Below, piece after piece: positions 44,622-54,197 of a DNA stretch of 64,000 bases; the stretch's first letter is position 1; each line of letters begins with the position of its first letter. The notes beneath the pieces are model-generated. The model made no database searches. It was not told where the DNA came from and saw only the letters and a program-made list of their open reading frames with translations. Source of the stretch: Hahellaceae bacterium (GTDB lineage Bacteria > Pseudomonadota > Gammaproteobacteria > Pseudomonadales > Oleiphilaceae); NCBI GenBank assembly GCA_024234575.1, contig JACKOB010000003.1, forward strand, positions 1 through 64,000, read 5' to 3'. The position numbers were made by a program, and so were the translations under genes.

Positions 44622-45251
44622 GACAGAAATTCCCCTGGGGCAAGCTGCTTTTTCAGTTGCCGGTTGGTAAGTGTTACGAAGTGTAACGGGCGCATTATAG
44701 GTAATATTGCAGGGCAAAAAAAGAACAAGTGTTCACGGTTTTGATAAATACTTCATCTTTTTGATCTATTAATGGTTGCGTTTCAATTGTCTTGACGGTT
44801 GGTCGGGTCAATGGCCGCGACAAGCATAGACTTTGGTCGTTGTTGGCCGTACTTGGTTTAAATCGCGTGCTAGACTGCCTGTTAATAGTGCGCACAAGCT
44901 CCAGTTTGCCTTGAAGGGCTGATTGGCCAAGCGCACTTAAATTAGAAAAACGGACGAAAGACGATAATTACTGTCTTAGCCGGGCAAAAAGTGCTTTTGG
45001 CATCTAAACTAAATGCAATCGTTTAGTAGAAGTGCGGACACGAATGGCCTGACGCTCAAGTCTGTTGGCAGATTTTCGGAATGAATAAAACAATATCGCC
45101 ATCAATGAATGGCAGCCGAACGTCAACAATGCCAGAAAATTACAAGTCGCTTGGGAACATACCTTATTAAGTCGTGATCCGACGAATCCGGGGCAAGTTG
45201 TGTCCGAATTCTGCTGATCAAATACTTTGCTTTGGCTCAGAGGAGAGCAAG
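44622..45251. other. intergenic region upstream of aceE
   Basis: About 630 bp between the divergent exported-protein gene and aceE; no plausible gene is seen. It includes a small palindrome GAACA-AG-TGTTC near 44727. No match to the E. coli PdhR operator was found by eye. AGGAGAG lies just before the aceE ATG. Confidence 0.5.
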
Positions 45252-47912
45252 ATGCACGAGGATGTTGACCCAATTGAAACCCAGGAATGGCTTGAATCCC
45301 TTGAATCCATTATGGAGAACGAGGGCATCGATCGAGCGGCCTATATACTTTCGCGAATGGCAGAAAGGGCCACCCGTGAAGGCACCAAACTGCCATACTC
45401 CATGACAACCCCTTATCGAAACACCATACCGCCAAAACTTGAAACCCGAATGCCGGGAGATTTGTTTATGGAGCGTCGCATTCGTTCGTTAATTCGTTGG
45501 AATGCGCTGGCGATGGTGCTACGAGCGAATAAAAGACCGGGCGAGCTTGGTGGCCATATCTCTACTTTTTCTTCGATAGCGACGCTCTATGATGTGGGCT
45601 TTAACTATTTCTTTCATGCCGGAAACGAGCAGCGCAATAGCGACTTAATTTATATTCAGGGCCATTCTGCGCCAGGTATCTATGCCAGATCCTTTTTGGA
45701 AGGCCGGATCAGCGAAGAACAGATGGATAATTACCGTAATGAGGTCGACGGTAATGGTCTTCCATCCTATCCACACCCCTGGCTAATGCCGGATTACTGG
45801 CAATTCCCAACTGTCTCAATGGGGCTTGGACCTCTGCAGGCGATTTATCAGGCGCACGTGATGAAATACCTTGATAGTCGCGAGCTGGTAAAAAAGGATG
45901 ATCGTAAAGTTTGGTGTTATGTTGGGGATGGCGAATGTGACGAGCCAGAAACACTGGGCTCTATCTCTCTGGCTGGACGTGAAAAACTGGATAATCTGAT
46001 TTTTGTTGTTAACTGCAATTTGCAACGGCTGGATGGGCCGGTGCGGGGTAATGGCAAGATTATTCAGGAGTTGGAAGGCGTCTTTCGCGGCGCGGGCTGG
46101 AATGTCATTAAAGTGGTTTGGGGGCGACTCTGGGACCCACTCTTCGAGAAAGACACCAACGGCGCTATGCAGCGTGTCATGGACGAGTTTGTGGATGGCG
46201 AAATGCAGAACTTTCGCAGTAATGGGCCGGCTTACACACGACAGCATTTTTTCGGTAAGAACCCCGAAACCAAACGTCTGGTTGATTCATTAACCGATGA
46301 GGATATCTATCGCCTTAATCGTGGCGGTCACGACCCTTATAAAGTCTATGCAGCCTATCATCAAGCGGTAAACCATAAAGGCCAGCCGACAGTAATTCTC
46401 GCCCACACCATTAAAGGCTATGGCTTTGGGCGTGCAGGTGAAGCGCAAAATACAACACATTCATTGAAGAAGCTGGATATCGAAACGCTGAAAAAGTTTC
46501 GTGATCGTTTTGGTATTCCACTCGATGATAAAGAGCTGGCAGAGGTGCCGTATTATCGTCCGTCGCCAGACTCACCCGAAGCGCTTTATATGAAGAAAAA
46601 GCGTGAGGCGCTAGGTGGTTTTTATCCCAAGCGTCGCAAAGACAGCCGCCCTCTGACAATACCCGGCCTGGATGTTTTTCAGGCGCATCTTGAAGGTTCG
46701 GCGGAGCGTGAAATTTCTACGACGATGGCGTTCGTCCGTATGTTGTCAACGCTGACCAAAGACAAACGCATTGGCAAGCGAATTGTGCCAATAGTGCCGG
46801 ATGAAGCCCGCACCTTTGGTATGGAAGGTATGTTCCGGCAACTGGGGATTTATACCTCGGAAGGGCAAAAGTACGTACCTAATGACCGTGAACAGGTAAT
46901 GTACTATCGCGAAGACAAGCAGGGGCAAATACTGGAAGAGGGTATTAATGAAGCAGGGGCGATGTCGGCCTGGATTGCCTGCGGCACTTCTTACAGTAAC
47001 AATGATTATCCGCTTATTCCTTTTTATACCTACTACTCGATGTTTGGTTTTCAGCGGGTGGGTGATCTTGCCTGGGCGGCGGGTGATATTCGCTGTCGTG
47101 GTTTCTTGCTGGGTGGTACTTCCGGGCGAACCACGCTCAATGGCGAAGGTCTGCAGCATCAGGATGGCCACAGCCACATACTCGCTGGCACGATTCCAAA
47201 CTGCGTTTCTTATGATCCTGCCTATGCCTGTGAGTTGGCGGTAGTGATTCAGGATGGTATGCGCCGTATGTATCAGGAAAACGAGAGTGTTTACTACTAC
47301 ATCACGCTGCTTAACGAAAACTATGTTCAGCCTGCCATGCGAGAAGGTGCTGCAGAAGGCATCATCAAAGGCATGTATCTGTTTGAAGAAATCCGCACCA
47401 AAAAGCCGGATGTGAAAATGCAGGTGCAATTACTGGGCAGTGGTGCCATTTTAAATGAGGTGAGAGCGGCAGCTATTTTGTTGCGTGATGACTTTGGAAT
47501 TTCGTCCGACGTTTGGAGTGTCACCAGCTTTAATGAGTTGGCCCGTGACGGCATGCATACGCGGCGCTGGAATATGTTGCATCCGGATGAGCCGGTACGG
47601 GAGGCCTATGTTACTAAGTGCCTGAAGAATCAGCCTGGGCCGGTAATAGCCTCCACTGATTACATCAAGCTCTATGGTGAGCAGATAAGGGCCTATGTAC
47701 CCACAGATTATACGGTTCTGGGCACCGATGGCTTTGGCCGCAGCGATACCCGCGATAAACTACGGCACTTCTTTGAAGTTGACCGTTACTATGTGACGGT
47801 GGCTGCTTTGGAAGGGCTGGCGTTGCGTGGGCAGGTTGAGCGTTCTCTCGTGGTTGAGGCGATGAGAAAGTACAACATTGATCGTAACTCGCCTAATCCG
47901 GCCACCATATAA
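45252..47912 (+). CDS. aceE: pyruvate dehydrogenase E1 component, homodimeric
   Basis: AceE decarboxylates pyruvate with thiamine diphosphate and passes acetyl to AceF lipoyl groups. The ATG at 45252 (AGGAGAG eight bases upstream) gives 886 aa, close to E. coli (887); an in-frame ATG at 45174 would add 26 residues unlike the family. The thiamine motif is GDGECDEPETLGSISLAGRE near residue 225, ending in VVNCN. The segment EARTFGMEGMFRQLGIY and the RTTLNGEGLQHQDGHS motif are AceE landmarks. aceF follows 10 bp later. No lpd gene is nearby. Confidence 0.97.
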   Translation: MHEDVDPIETQEWLESLESIMENEGIDRAAYILSRMAERATREGTKLPYSMTTPYRNTIPPKLETRMPGDLFMERRIRSLIRWNALAMVLRANKRPGELGGHISTFSSIATLYDVGFNYFFHAGNEQRNSDLIYIQGHSAPGIYARSFLEGRISEEQMDNYRNEVDGNGLPSYPHPWLMPDYWQFPTVSMGLGPLQAIYQAHVMKYLDSRELVKKDDRKVWCYVGDGECDEPETLGSISLAGREKLDNLIFVVNCNLQRLDGPVRGNGKIIQELEGVFRGAGWNVIKVVWGRLWDPLFEKDTNGAMQRVMDEFVDGEMQNFRSNGPAYTRQHFFGKNPETKRLVDSLTDEDIYRLNRGGHDPYKVYAAYHQAVNHKGQPTVILAHTIKGYGFGRAGEAQNTTHSLKKLDIETLKKFRDRFGIPLDDKELAEVPYYRPSPDSPEALYMKKKREALGGFYPKRRKDSRPLTIPGLDVFQAHLEGSAEREISTTMAFVRMLSTLTKDKRIGKRIVPIVPDEARTFGMEGMFRQLGIYTSEGQKYVPNDREQVMYYREDKQGQILEEGINEAGAMSAWIACGTSYSNNDYPLIPFYTYYSMFGFQRVGDLAWAAGDIRCRGFLLGGTSGRTTLNGEGLQHQDGHSHILAGTIPNCVSYDPAYACELAVVIQDGMRRMYQENESVYYYITLLNENYVQPAMREGAAEGIIKGMYLFEEIRTKKPDVKMQVQLLGSGAILNEVRAAAILLRDDFGISSDVWSVTSFNELARDGMHTRRWNMLHPDEPVREAYVTKCLKNQPGPVIASTDYIKLYGEQIRAYVPTDYTVLGTDGFGRSDTRDKLRHFFEVDRYYVTVAALEGLALRGQVERSLVVEAMRKYNIDRNSPNPATI

Positions 47913-47922
47913 GGAGCTGATG

Positions 47923-49557
47923 ATGAGCAAGATTGAAATCAAGGTTCCCGATTTGGGTGGCAGTGCGGATGTGGATGTTATCGAACTATGTGTCGCCCCT
48001 GGTGACCAGGTGGCGATAGATGATGCACTGATCGTGCTAGAAAGCGATAAGGCGACAATGGAAATTCCCAGCACTGCTGCCGGAACCATCGTGGAATTCA
48101 AAGTCGCTGTTGGCGATAAAGTGTCGGAAGGACATGTCATCCTGATACTTGAAGCGGCAGAAACTGTGCCGGTAAAAGCCACACCAGCCACTGCCAAGAG
48201 TGCTCAGGCTGACCCGATAAAAGTTGAATCCAGGACAGCTGTTGCAGCCAAGCCAGCTGCAGCGCCGGCTCAGCCTTCTGCTACTGTCGCCAGCATCGTT
48301 AAAGTACCCGACATTGGCTCTGACTCGGCCGTGGTAATCGAGCTATGCGTGAGTGTCGGTGACGTGGTTGCCGTCGACGAGTCCTTAGTGGTGCTGGAGT
48401 CAGACAAAGCGACAATGGAAGTGCCTTCCACTCTGGCAGGGAAAGTTACCAGGGTTTTGTTGAAAGCAGGTGAAAAGGTTAGTGAAGGGGCGGATGTTGT
48501 AGAGCTTGAAGTTACTTCCTCTAACGTTGCAGCGATATCGAATGCGGAGGCAACGCCACTGGCTGTGAATACTCCGCCACAAAAAGTGCCAGAAGTTGCG
48601 AAAGCCGTCGCCGCGGCAGATACGGGCTCGGCTTACCATGTGAATGAAGCGGCAGGAAAGGTGCATGCTGGTCCTGCGGTGAGAAAACTGGCCCGAGAAT
48701 TTGGCGTAGATTTAACCCAGGTCGTCGGCACGGCACCTAAAAACCGTATCGTAAAAGAAGATGTGCAGGCGTATGTAAAAATGCGTATGCAGCAGTCGTC
48801 GCCGGTAGCCGCTGTAGGCAGTGGGATTCCTGCGGTGAAGTTGCCCGATTTTAGCCTGTTTGGCGAAGTCGACCGGCGGCCGATGTCTAAAATTGGCAAA
48901 TTGACTGCCGAAAACATGCACCGAGCCTGGTTGAATGTGCCTCATGTTACCCAGTTTGAAGAAGCAGATATCACTGAGCTGGAAGCATTTCGTAAGGGGC
49001 AAAAGGCACTGGCGGATGCTAAAGGATTGCGGCTTACGCCCATGCCATTTTTGCTGAAAGCCTGTGCTTATGCGCTGCAGGCAATGCCACAATTTAATGT
49101 TTCGCTTGATATGGAAACCAATGAAATTGTCCAGAAGCACTATGTGCATATCGGCATGGCTGTTGATACCCCGGATGGCCTGGTAGTGCCGGTTATTCGT
49201 GATGTTGATAAAAAATCGCTGTGGGATCTGGCCCGGGAAACCACCGATCTGGCGGCGAAAGCCAAAGACAAGAAGTTGATGCCGAAAGAAATGCAAGGCG
49301 GTTGTTTTACGATTTCCAGTCTTGGTAGTGTTGGCGGGACGGCATTTACGCCCATCGTGAATACACCAGAGGTGGCTATTCTTGGAGTTTCCAAAGCCAG
49401 CATTAAGCCAGTGTATGATGGTAAGCAGTTTGTGCCAAGATTGATGCTGCCGTTGTCACTGTCTTATGATCATCGCGCCGTAAATGGGGCCGATGGTGCG
49501 CGCTTTACAACAATGCTAAACACGTTGCTGAGTGATATCAGGAATATGCTGTTATAA
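47923..49557 (+). CDS. aceF: pyruvate dehydrogenase E2, dihydrolipoyl acetyltransferase
   Basis: AceF transfers acetyl to CoA. The ATG at 47923 (AAGGAG six bases upstream) gives 544 aa with two N-terminal lipoyl domains; lipoylated lysines are Lys43 and Lys162, both in SDKATME. Ala/Pro-rich linkers follow, then the E3-binding domain with GPAVRKLAREFGVDL, and the catalytic domain ending in SYDHRAVNGADGARF. The catalytic motif is HRxxNG rather than HRxxDG, as also seen in Pseudomonas AceF. Two lipoyl domains rather than three is usual in Pseudomonas relatives. Confidence 0.96.
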   Translation: MSKIEIKVPDLGGSADVDVIELCVAPGDQVAIDDALIVLESDKATMEIPSTAAGTIVEFKVAVGDKVSEGHVILILEAAETVPVKATPATAKSAQADPIKVESRTAVAAKPAAAPAQPSATVASIVKVPDIGSDSAVVIELCVSVGDVVAVDESLVVLESDKATMEVPSTLAGKVTRVLLKAGEKVSEGADVVELEVTSSNVAAISNAEATPLAVNTPPQKVPEVAKAVAAADTGSAYHVNEAAGKVHAGPAVRKLAREFGVDLTQVVGTAPKNRIVKEDVQAYVKMRMQQSSPVAAVGSGIPAVKLPDFSLFGEVDRRPMSKIGKLTAENMHRAWLNVPHVTQFEEADITELEAFRKGQKALADAKGLRLTPMPFLLKACAYALQAMPQFNVSLDMETNEIVQKHYVHIGMAVDTPDGLVVPVIRDVDKKSLWDLARETTDLAAKAKDKKLMPKEMQGGCFTISSLGSVGGTAFTPIVNTPEVAILGVSKASIKPVYDGKQFVPRLMLPLSLSYDHRAVNGADGARFTTMLNTLLSDIRNMLL

Positions 49558-49617
49558 GCAGAAAAGGCTCTTCCTGTGCGCTGCTGATATTATTGCAGTA
49601 GGGGCAGGATGAGTCTG

Positions 49618-50478
49618 TTAGTGTGATTGACTGGCGTTTGCAGAGGTATAAGGCTCTGGCAATGGCGTCGTCAGGTCTTCTGTAACGGGGATGTGGTCAA
49701 ACTGGCCATTGCGCAAAAATGCAATGATCTGGTTTTGCACATCATCCCGGTAACGCATCATCGCATGCCCGGTGTTGATCAGCACAAAGTCATCCATCCC
49801 CTCTAAAACCATACTCTCGACTGACACCATGCCGTCATTCGGCGCTGGCAACCAGGATTGTGGCCAAAGGCTCCATTCACGATAGCCCGCAATCACTCCT
49901 GTTGGCTCAGGTATTTCGGATAGTTCCGGTACGATACCATTATCGTCTGAGTGCAGCGTTGCCGCCGCCGTGCCTACAAAAAAATGAAACCAGCTATGTT
50001 CGTGTAGCCACATACTTAGCTCTGAGCCCCGGTTGGGAGGGCTTAGCATCACCAGCTTCCCTCCCTCAGGCAGTCGATGATTCTGCAAGTAAGCACGCGC
50101 GACTATCCCCCCCATTGAGTGTGTCACGATATGGGTTCTATCGCTTAGCGAACGGCACTCGCTGATGGCAGGGCCAACGTAGTCATCTGCAATGGTTTCG
50201 ATGGGTAAGGATGTTGAGGGGTAGCTGATATTAACCGTCTGGTAGCCCGCTTCATTTAACGAGTTTTCGATGCTGCGCATCGCGAAAGCGCTTCGCCAAA
50301 GACCGTGGATAAGTACGACACAATCTGCTGAGGAAGTGTTTACCTCTGACTGGTCGATATAGTGTTGATCCTCGTGATTGTTTGGCTCTGTTGAGGCACA
50401 TGCTGACAAAAATACGGTGGCGACAAAACTGGAGAGCAATCTTCGAGCTTCGGTGAGAGAGTATTTTTTAGCCTGCAT
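49618..50478 (-). CDS. lipase-like alpha/beta hydrolase lipoprotein
   Basis: A 286-aa esterase/lipase-like protein with a lipoprotein signal (VATVFLSAC), so lipid-anchored. The motif VVLIHGLWRSA is an oxyanion region; the nucleophile elbow is THSMGG followed by IVARAYL, as in PGAP1-like and LipA-like hydrolases. The start at 50478 is preferred over 50496. Its first part (from 50285) is inside repeat B, whose second copy 3 kb away contains only the 5' end of the gene; this copy is the intact one. It lies downstream of the Rhs immunity gene and may be unrelated in function. Confidence 0.8.
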   Translation of the reverse strand: MQAKKYSLTEARRLLSSFVATVFLSACASTEPNNHEDQHYIDQSEVNTSSADCVVLIHGLWRSAFAMRSIENSLNEAGYQTVNISYPSTSLPIETIADDYVGPAISECRSLSDRTHIVTHSMGGIVARAYLQNHRLPEGGKLVMLSPPNRGSELSMWLHEHSWFHFFVGTAAATLHSDDNGIVPELSEIPEPTGVIAGYREWSLWPQSWLPAPNDGMVSVESMVLEGMDDFVLINTGHAMMRYRDDVQNQIIAFLRNGQFDHIPVTEDLTTPLPEPYTSANASQSH

Positions 50479-50626
50479 AATTGTCTTGTACACCAAATAA
50501 ACTGCTGGAACAGTTACAGATATGAAGGCGTTTTTTCAGGATTCAACACGATGGGGTGGAATACAAATTTGGGGTTACCCGCTTTTAAACCCTTTTATCT
50601 GGTTTTTACTCTGACCCCAAATGTCG
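50285..50626. repeat. repeat B, copy 1 (342 bp)
   Basis: Nearly identical to 53322-53663 (two differences seen, at the CGACACAATC and GAGCAATC sites). It spans the first 194 bp of the lipase gene, its upstream region and a TTTGGGGTCAGAGTAA-like motif at its right end. It directly follows the immunity gene of the orphan Rhs cassette. Confidence 0.92.
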
Positions 50627-50635
50627 TTTTTTAAA

Positions 50636-51064
50636 TTAAACGACAGAGATATTGAAAGTCTCTTCCTCTAAAGGCAGTGTTATTTCTTGATTAAGACTTG
50701 TTCTATCATTTGAGCAAGTACCTAGAAGCTGCTGCAATGACAAAGCATTTTCAGGATAAAACTCTTCTAACCTAACAACTCTATCCTTCAACTCCTTCTT
50801 TGACTCTACAACAACCTCTAACTTATAACAGTCTTCAATTCCGCCATCGTAATCCATAGGAAAATCATTTTTACTATTGGATATAACTTCTTTTACCAAC
50901 TCCTCGCTTAGTATGATTTCACCGCGCTCATTCGACATAAGCGGGCCAATTGTAAAATTGTTTTTTATATTTGAGTAAAAAATAAAATAAACAATCAACC
51001 CCTCAATTAAGCCATTGCTTCCCTTGAAGATAAATCGTAATTGATTTGGCAGAATTGTATTCAT
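50636..51064 (-). CDS. putative immunity protein of the orphan Rhs tip
   Basis: A 142-aa protein with no recognised family. It lies immediately downstream of the Rhs tip: its ATG at 51064 begins one base after the toxin stop and its ribosome site (AAAGGTGG) is inside the toxin's last codons. This is the position of cognate immunity genes in Rhs loci. The protein has no signal peptide or long membrane helix and is rich in Glu, which suits a cytoplasmic inhibitor of an intracellular toxin. A GTG at 51073 is an alternative start. Confidence 0.65.
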   Translation of the reverse strand: MNTILPNQLRFIFKGSNGLIEGLIVYFIFYSNIKNNFTIGPLMSNERGEIILSEELVKEVISNSKNDFPMDYDGGIEDCYKLEVVVESKKELKDRVVRLEEFYPENALSLQQLLGTCSNDRTSLNQEITLPLEEETFNISVV

Positions 51065-51065
51065 G

Positions 51066-52070
51066 CTACCCACCTTTTAATCTTGTCAATGTTGAAGGAT
51101 CTACTTTAATAGCGTCTCTAGTTATTGACTCTACGCCTCCTCCAATTCCCCATTGGGGATTATCTGTTGGATTAACGCGCGAGAACGGCGTTCGATTTGG
51201 TACATTCCCCGGATCAATTTCAACTCTGTAAGATGGTTTCGATGGAAGTTGATTATGTGTCTTTGCTCTACCTGCGGTTTTATAAAACCTCTCAGTTAAA
51301 TACACATCTTTTGGATTACCTGCGGCATCGACATTAGGAATTTTACCTGTACGCTTTATTACTTGAGCCTCACCTTCGCCAACATATCTATAGAACTTTG
51401 TATTGTTTGTAACTCCCCGACGAAGAATAGCCCCACCAATAGCACCCATTGGCAAAGCCAGCATAATTTCATCAGCCAACGGATTTATAGCACACCCAAC
51501 GCTACAAGCAAATTGACTAACTGCATCAGTAATCAGTCCCTGATACATGGAGTACGCAGACCGAGTTAGGTTACCTTGGTTTACACTCAGACTGATACCA
51601 AGCAACTGTTGAGCGTCATACACCCCCTTAACCATTTGATTATAGGCGGTACTCGACGCGTATTCTAGCGCGTGATTAAGTGCGAAAGAATCGATTCGAC
51701 TGTAGTCCGGCTCAATAGTCAATGAGAAATAACTTGTGCCTACTGTCTGGTCTATTCCGCTAGATAGAAAATTGGTAACGAGCGGCTCATAATGAAAATT
51801 ATAATTAGCAAACCCATTAGAGACTCGTGTACTCGCAATATTCATTGTGAACAGATCTTCTTCAGAGGGATTTACATCAATAGAGAGCCCTGCATACCCA
51901 CTAGGATCCACCATACTCAACGGATTATTCCAAACATAACTATATCGATTGTAGGACTGAGAACTGTAAGGGGCCTGAACAAAAGGATCAGGCGACAAAA
52001 ACCGCCCAATAACCGGATCATAAACCCGCCCGTTCATATGGATTAGGCCGCCGTCTTCGTCTACATTCAA
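51066..52070 (-). CDS. Rhs C-terminal fragment with TreTu-like toxin tip
   Basis: A 334-aa product. Residues 1-60 are the end of an Rhs core ([20 protein letters not shown], then [11 protein letters not shown] and DPSGY), after which the sequence is unique. The last 110 residues read like the ADP-ribosyltransferase tip called TreTu, which modifies EF-Tu in Salmonella: [17 protein letters not shown], then [19 protein letters not shown] and a GGGVESIT segment. The match is from memory of the family pattern. The frame opens only because of a one-base loss at 52127-52132; before that loss it would have been one protein with the core fragment upstream. Residues 170-210 include a hydrophobic stretch. 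Confidence 0.65.
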   Translation of the reverse strand: MNVDEDGGLIHMNGRVYDPVIGRFLSPDPFVQAPYSSQSYNRYSYVWNNPLSMVDPSGYAGLSIDVNPSEEDLFTMNIASTRVSNGFANYNFHYEPLVTNFLSSGIDQTVGTSYFSLTIEPDYSRIDSFALNHALEYASSTAYNQMVKGVYDAQQLLGISLSVNQGNLTRSAYSMYQGLITDAVSQFACSVGCAINPLADEIMLALPMGAIGGAILRRGVTNNTKFYRYVGEGEAQVIKRTGKIPNVDAAGNPKDVYLTERFYKTAGRAKTHNQLPSKPSYRVEIDPGNVPNRTPFSRVNPTDNPQWGIGGGVESITRDAIKVDPSTLTRLKGG

Positions 52071-53057
52071 ATGCTCGTGGTCTGTAAAGCCCCGATTCTG
52101 TGGATAGCCGCTATCCGCACTGGTTGTTTTTTACCAAATGGAGAGTAGCCAGAAAGAGTCTCAACGACTTCATCTCCATCCGAAGTTAAAGATACAGAGC
52201 CCAGATGATCTCTGTGTAAGTAGATATACTTGATAGTCCCACTTTCCGTTGTGTGCTGTAAAAAACTATTTACAAATGCCTTTTGGGAGAGGACTGCACT
52301 GCCACTGTCGACAGTTTCTTCATATATTCCACCAATGTAGTTTGTCTTATCGCCGTTCGGCAGCTCCTTTTGGTAGCGCTTCCTGTCTGGACCATAGTCA
52401 AACTTAATGTCACCACCAGATGCCATTTCAATAGACTTGGGCTTGTTGAAGGACGTGTAACTGATCGTTTTGCCATTTCTTAGGTTTAGATTTCCATGGG
52501 AGTCATACCCAAAACTTGTACTCCCGATTGAGGTGACAGCGTGTGGCCTGGCGGAATCATATTTGTATTCCGCTGATCCCGCCATGTATCGAAGATTTCC
52601 AAGAACATCGTAGACAAAATCATCAACAGATACCGTTCCTGTTGCTGGAGTCTTCGTATGTGTGTTCAGACGACCAAGCCCATCATAACTATAGACATCC
52701 TCTATGACGCAGTCACCAATACTACAAAGCGAATCAGTGCGTCGGCGTAGGTTACCAAGACTATCCCATTCGTAGGTAAAGTTCTGCCAGGCTCCCGCAT
52801 CATTCGCCGAAGTTATACCTGTAACCATGCCCGTTGCTGGGTCAAAACTACGACTTTCAATAAACTGATTACCGAATTGCTCTTGCGTAATTCCTCCTCG
52901 AACGTCAAACGCCTGAACCTCGTAAAGAACTTCGCTGTTCGTCCCATCAATCACCTGAGACAAGCCCCGGCTATCGTAGACATAATTCACCGTAAAGCCG
53001 TTGGGGTATGTTAGCTGACCCAATCGACCTTGGGGGTCGTATGCATAGTCCACTATG
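51984..53057. repeat. repeat A, copy 1: orphan Rhs core (1074 bp)
   Basis: About 98-99% identical by eye to 54959-56033, with one base fewer in a T run (6 T at 52127-52132 against 7 T at 55102-55108). Just left of it, 51896-51983 is still related to 54872-54958 but much more diverged, as expected where two different toxin tips start. Confidence 0.93.
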
Positions 53058-53077
53058 AATGTCCATTGCGAACGCAA
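52067..53077 (-). pseudogene. orphan Rhs core fragment, frameshifted
   Basis: A 336-aa open frame of YD-repeat Rhs core (for example YTSFNKPKSIEMASGGDIKFDYG and YIYLHRDHLGSVSLTSD) identical but for a few residues to residues 326-660 of the larger Rhs protein at 54194-57010. It has no proper start: the first eight residues come from unrelated junction DNA. In the A run on the coding strand (GGTAAAAAACAACC, one A short) the frame shifts, giving a short false end after [10 protein letters not shown]. It therefore is a displaced, promoterless core donor rather than a working gene. Confidence 0.8.
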
Positions 53078-53321
53078 AAGACGCCGAAGAGGGGCTTTTC
53101 TTGATTAAATAACAGCAGGGCATGCAAACTTAAACGGAATAGATTTTCAAATAAGAACAGCATGACCTGTCATTTTAACCGGCCCCTACAGTTGTATGGA
53201 CTGCACCACCATGCAACCCGTGCTGGGATAAGTTGAAAATCTAAACCAGAAAGGTGTGAAAGACTTGCTGGTATAAATGAAAACTAAAGACGGATTAAAT
53301 AGATCCGTCCCCTTTTTTTTT
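53058..53321. other. junction DNA between the two Rhs cassettes
   Basis: A 264-bp segment present once, between repeat A copy 1 and repeat B copy 2. I recognise no gene. Near its right end the minus strand reads A8-GGGGACGGATCTATTTAATCCGTC, a short inverted repeat (GACGGAT/ATCCGTC) of a kind often left beside small transposable elements. It ends in eight or nine T residues where the lipase homology begins. Confidence 0.55.
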
Positions 53322-53515
53322 AAAGCGCTTCGCCAAAGACCGTGGATAAGTACGACGCAATCTGCTGAGGAAGTGTTTACCTCTGACTGGTCGATATAGT
53401 GTTGATCCTCGTGATTGTTTGGCTCTGTTGAGGCACATGCTGACAAAAATACGGTGGCGACAAAACTGGAGAGCAGTCTTCGAGCTTCGGTGAGAGAGTA
53501 TTTTTTAGCCTGCAT
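53322..53515 (-). pseudogene. truncated 5' copy of the lipase gene
   Basis: The first 194 bp of the lipase gene, from the ATG through the lipobox VATVFLSAC to the codons for LIHGLWRSA, are repeated here with two base changes. The catalytic Ser region is missing; the frame runs on for 45 unrelated residues into junction DNA. It is a duplication remnant. Confidence 0.88.
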
Positions 53516-53663
53516 AATTGTCTTGTACACCAAATAAACTGCTGGAACAGTTACAGATATGAAGGCGTTTTTTCAGGATTCAACACGATGGGGTGGAATA
53601 CAAATTTGGGGTTACCCGCTTTTAAACCCTTTTATCTGGTTTTTACTCTGACCCCAAATGTCG
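53322..53663. repeat. repeat B, copy 2 (342 bp)
   Basis: Second copy of the block at 50285-50626. Its right end lies inside the immunity gene at 53643-54197 and provides that gene's last six codons and stop within the motif CATTTGGGGTCAGAGTAA. Its left end cuts the lipase gene copy abruptly at the junction DNA. Confidence 0.92.
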
Positions 53664-54197
53664 CTCTTTCGAAAAAGAAATGTTGTCAACAATATAGCCA
53701 GCACTAGCCTGACGAGTATCCAATATTAATAAAGATCCTGCGTGAAGTTTGTGGCCATTCAATCGATACCACTTATTCAATTCTCCTCCCAAACGAAGAT
53801 AGATTTCTCCTTCGAGAACGTTTGGGCACGTAACGTACAAACTAGGACCAATTTTTTCATAAAAGTGACTACTTAATTTACAGCTAATAATTGTTTGTTT
53901 CGGTGAATTCATATCCACGTAAAATACTAATGCATACTTTGCACCTATATAAAAAATACCTCCGAAAAAAAATGAGGAGAGCACCACTCCAATTTTATTA
54001 ATACCTAATATGTTGATACCAAACAATACCACAGTTGTAATCGCCAAAATTAAACCGAATACAGAAACCCATACACTCACTTCTTTGTCTGGGATAAAGC
54101 CGTATTTTATAAGGCCAACAGCCGCAGCCCCCCCCCATACTATAATCAAAATAAAAAGTGCATAACTGGTTACTTTTGATATTAGATTTAATGTCAT
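53643..54197 (-). CDS. putative membrane immunity protein of the main Rhs tip
   Basis: A 184-aa protein of unknown family. Three hydrophobic segments occupy residues about 10-32, 42-65 and 68-92, followed by a soluble domain of about 90 residues with two Cys. Its ATG overlaps the toxin stop by 4 bases (ATGA), so it is translationally coupled, as immunity genes are. A membrane immunity protein suggests that the toxin acts at the membrane or in the periplasm. The last six residues and stop come from repeat B, so the natural C-terminus may have been replaced. Confidence 0.6.
   Translation of the reverse strand: MTLNLISKVTSYALFILIIVWGGAAAVGLIKYGFIPDKEVSVWVSVFGLILAITTVVLFGINILGINKIGVVLSSFFFGGIFYIGAKYALVFYVDMNSPKQTIISCKLSSHFYEKIGPSLYVTCPNVLEGEIYLRLGGELNKWYRLNGHKLHAGSLLILDTRQASAGYIVDNISFSKERHLGSE

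Noticed and set aside
44727..44738. GAACA-AG-TGTTC palindrome before aceE
   Set aside because: Too short and far from a defined promoter to assign; mentioned only in the intergenic entry.
45174..45251. Upstream in-frame start for aceE
   Set aside because: The added 26 residues do not match AceE, while the ATG at 45252 has a strong ribosome site and gives the normal length.
49455..49500. HRxxNG instead of HRxxDG in AceF as a catalytic defect
   Set aside because: The same HRA(I/V)NG form is, as far as I recall, normal in Pseudomonas AceF; the rest of the domain is intact.
53186..53533. A 115-residue open frame starting like the lipase
   Set aside because: Only the first 65 or so codons are lipase; the remainder is junction DNA read by chance. 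It is listed as a truncated copy.
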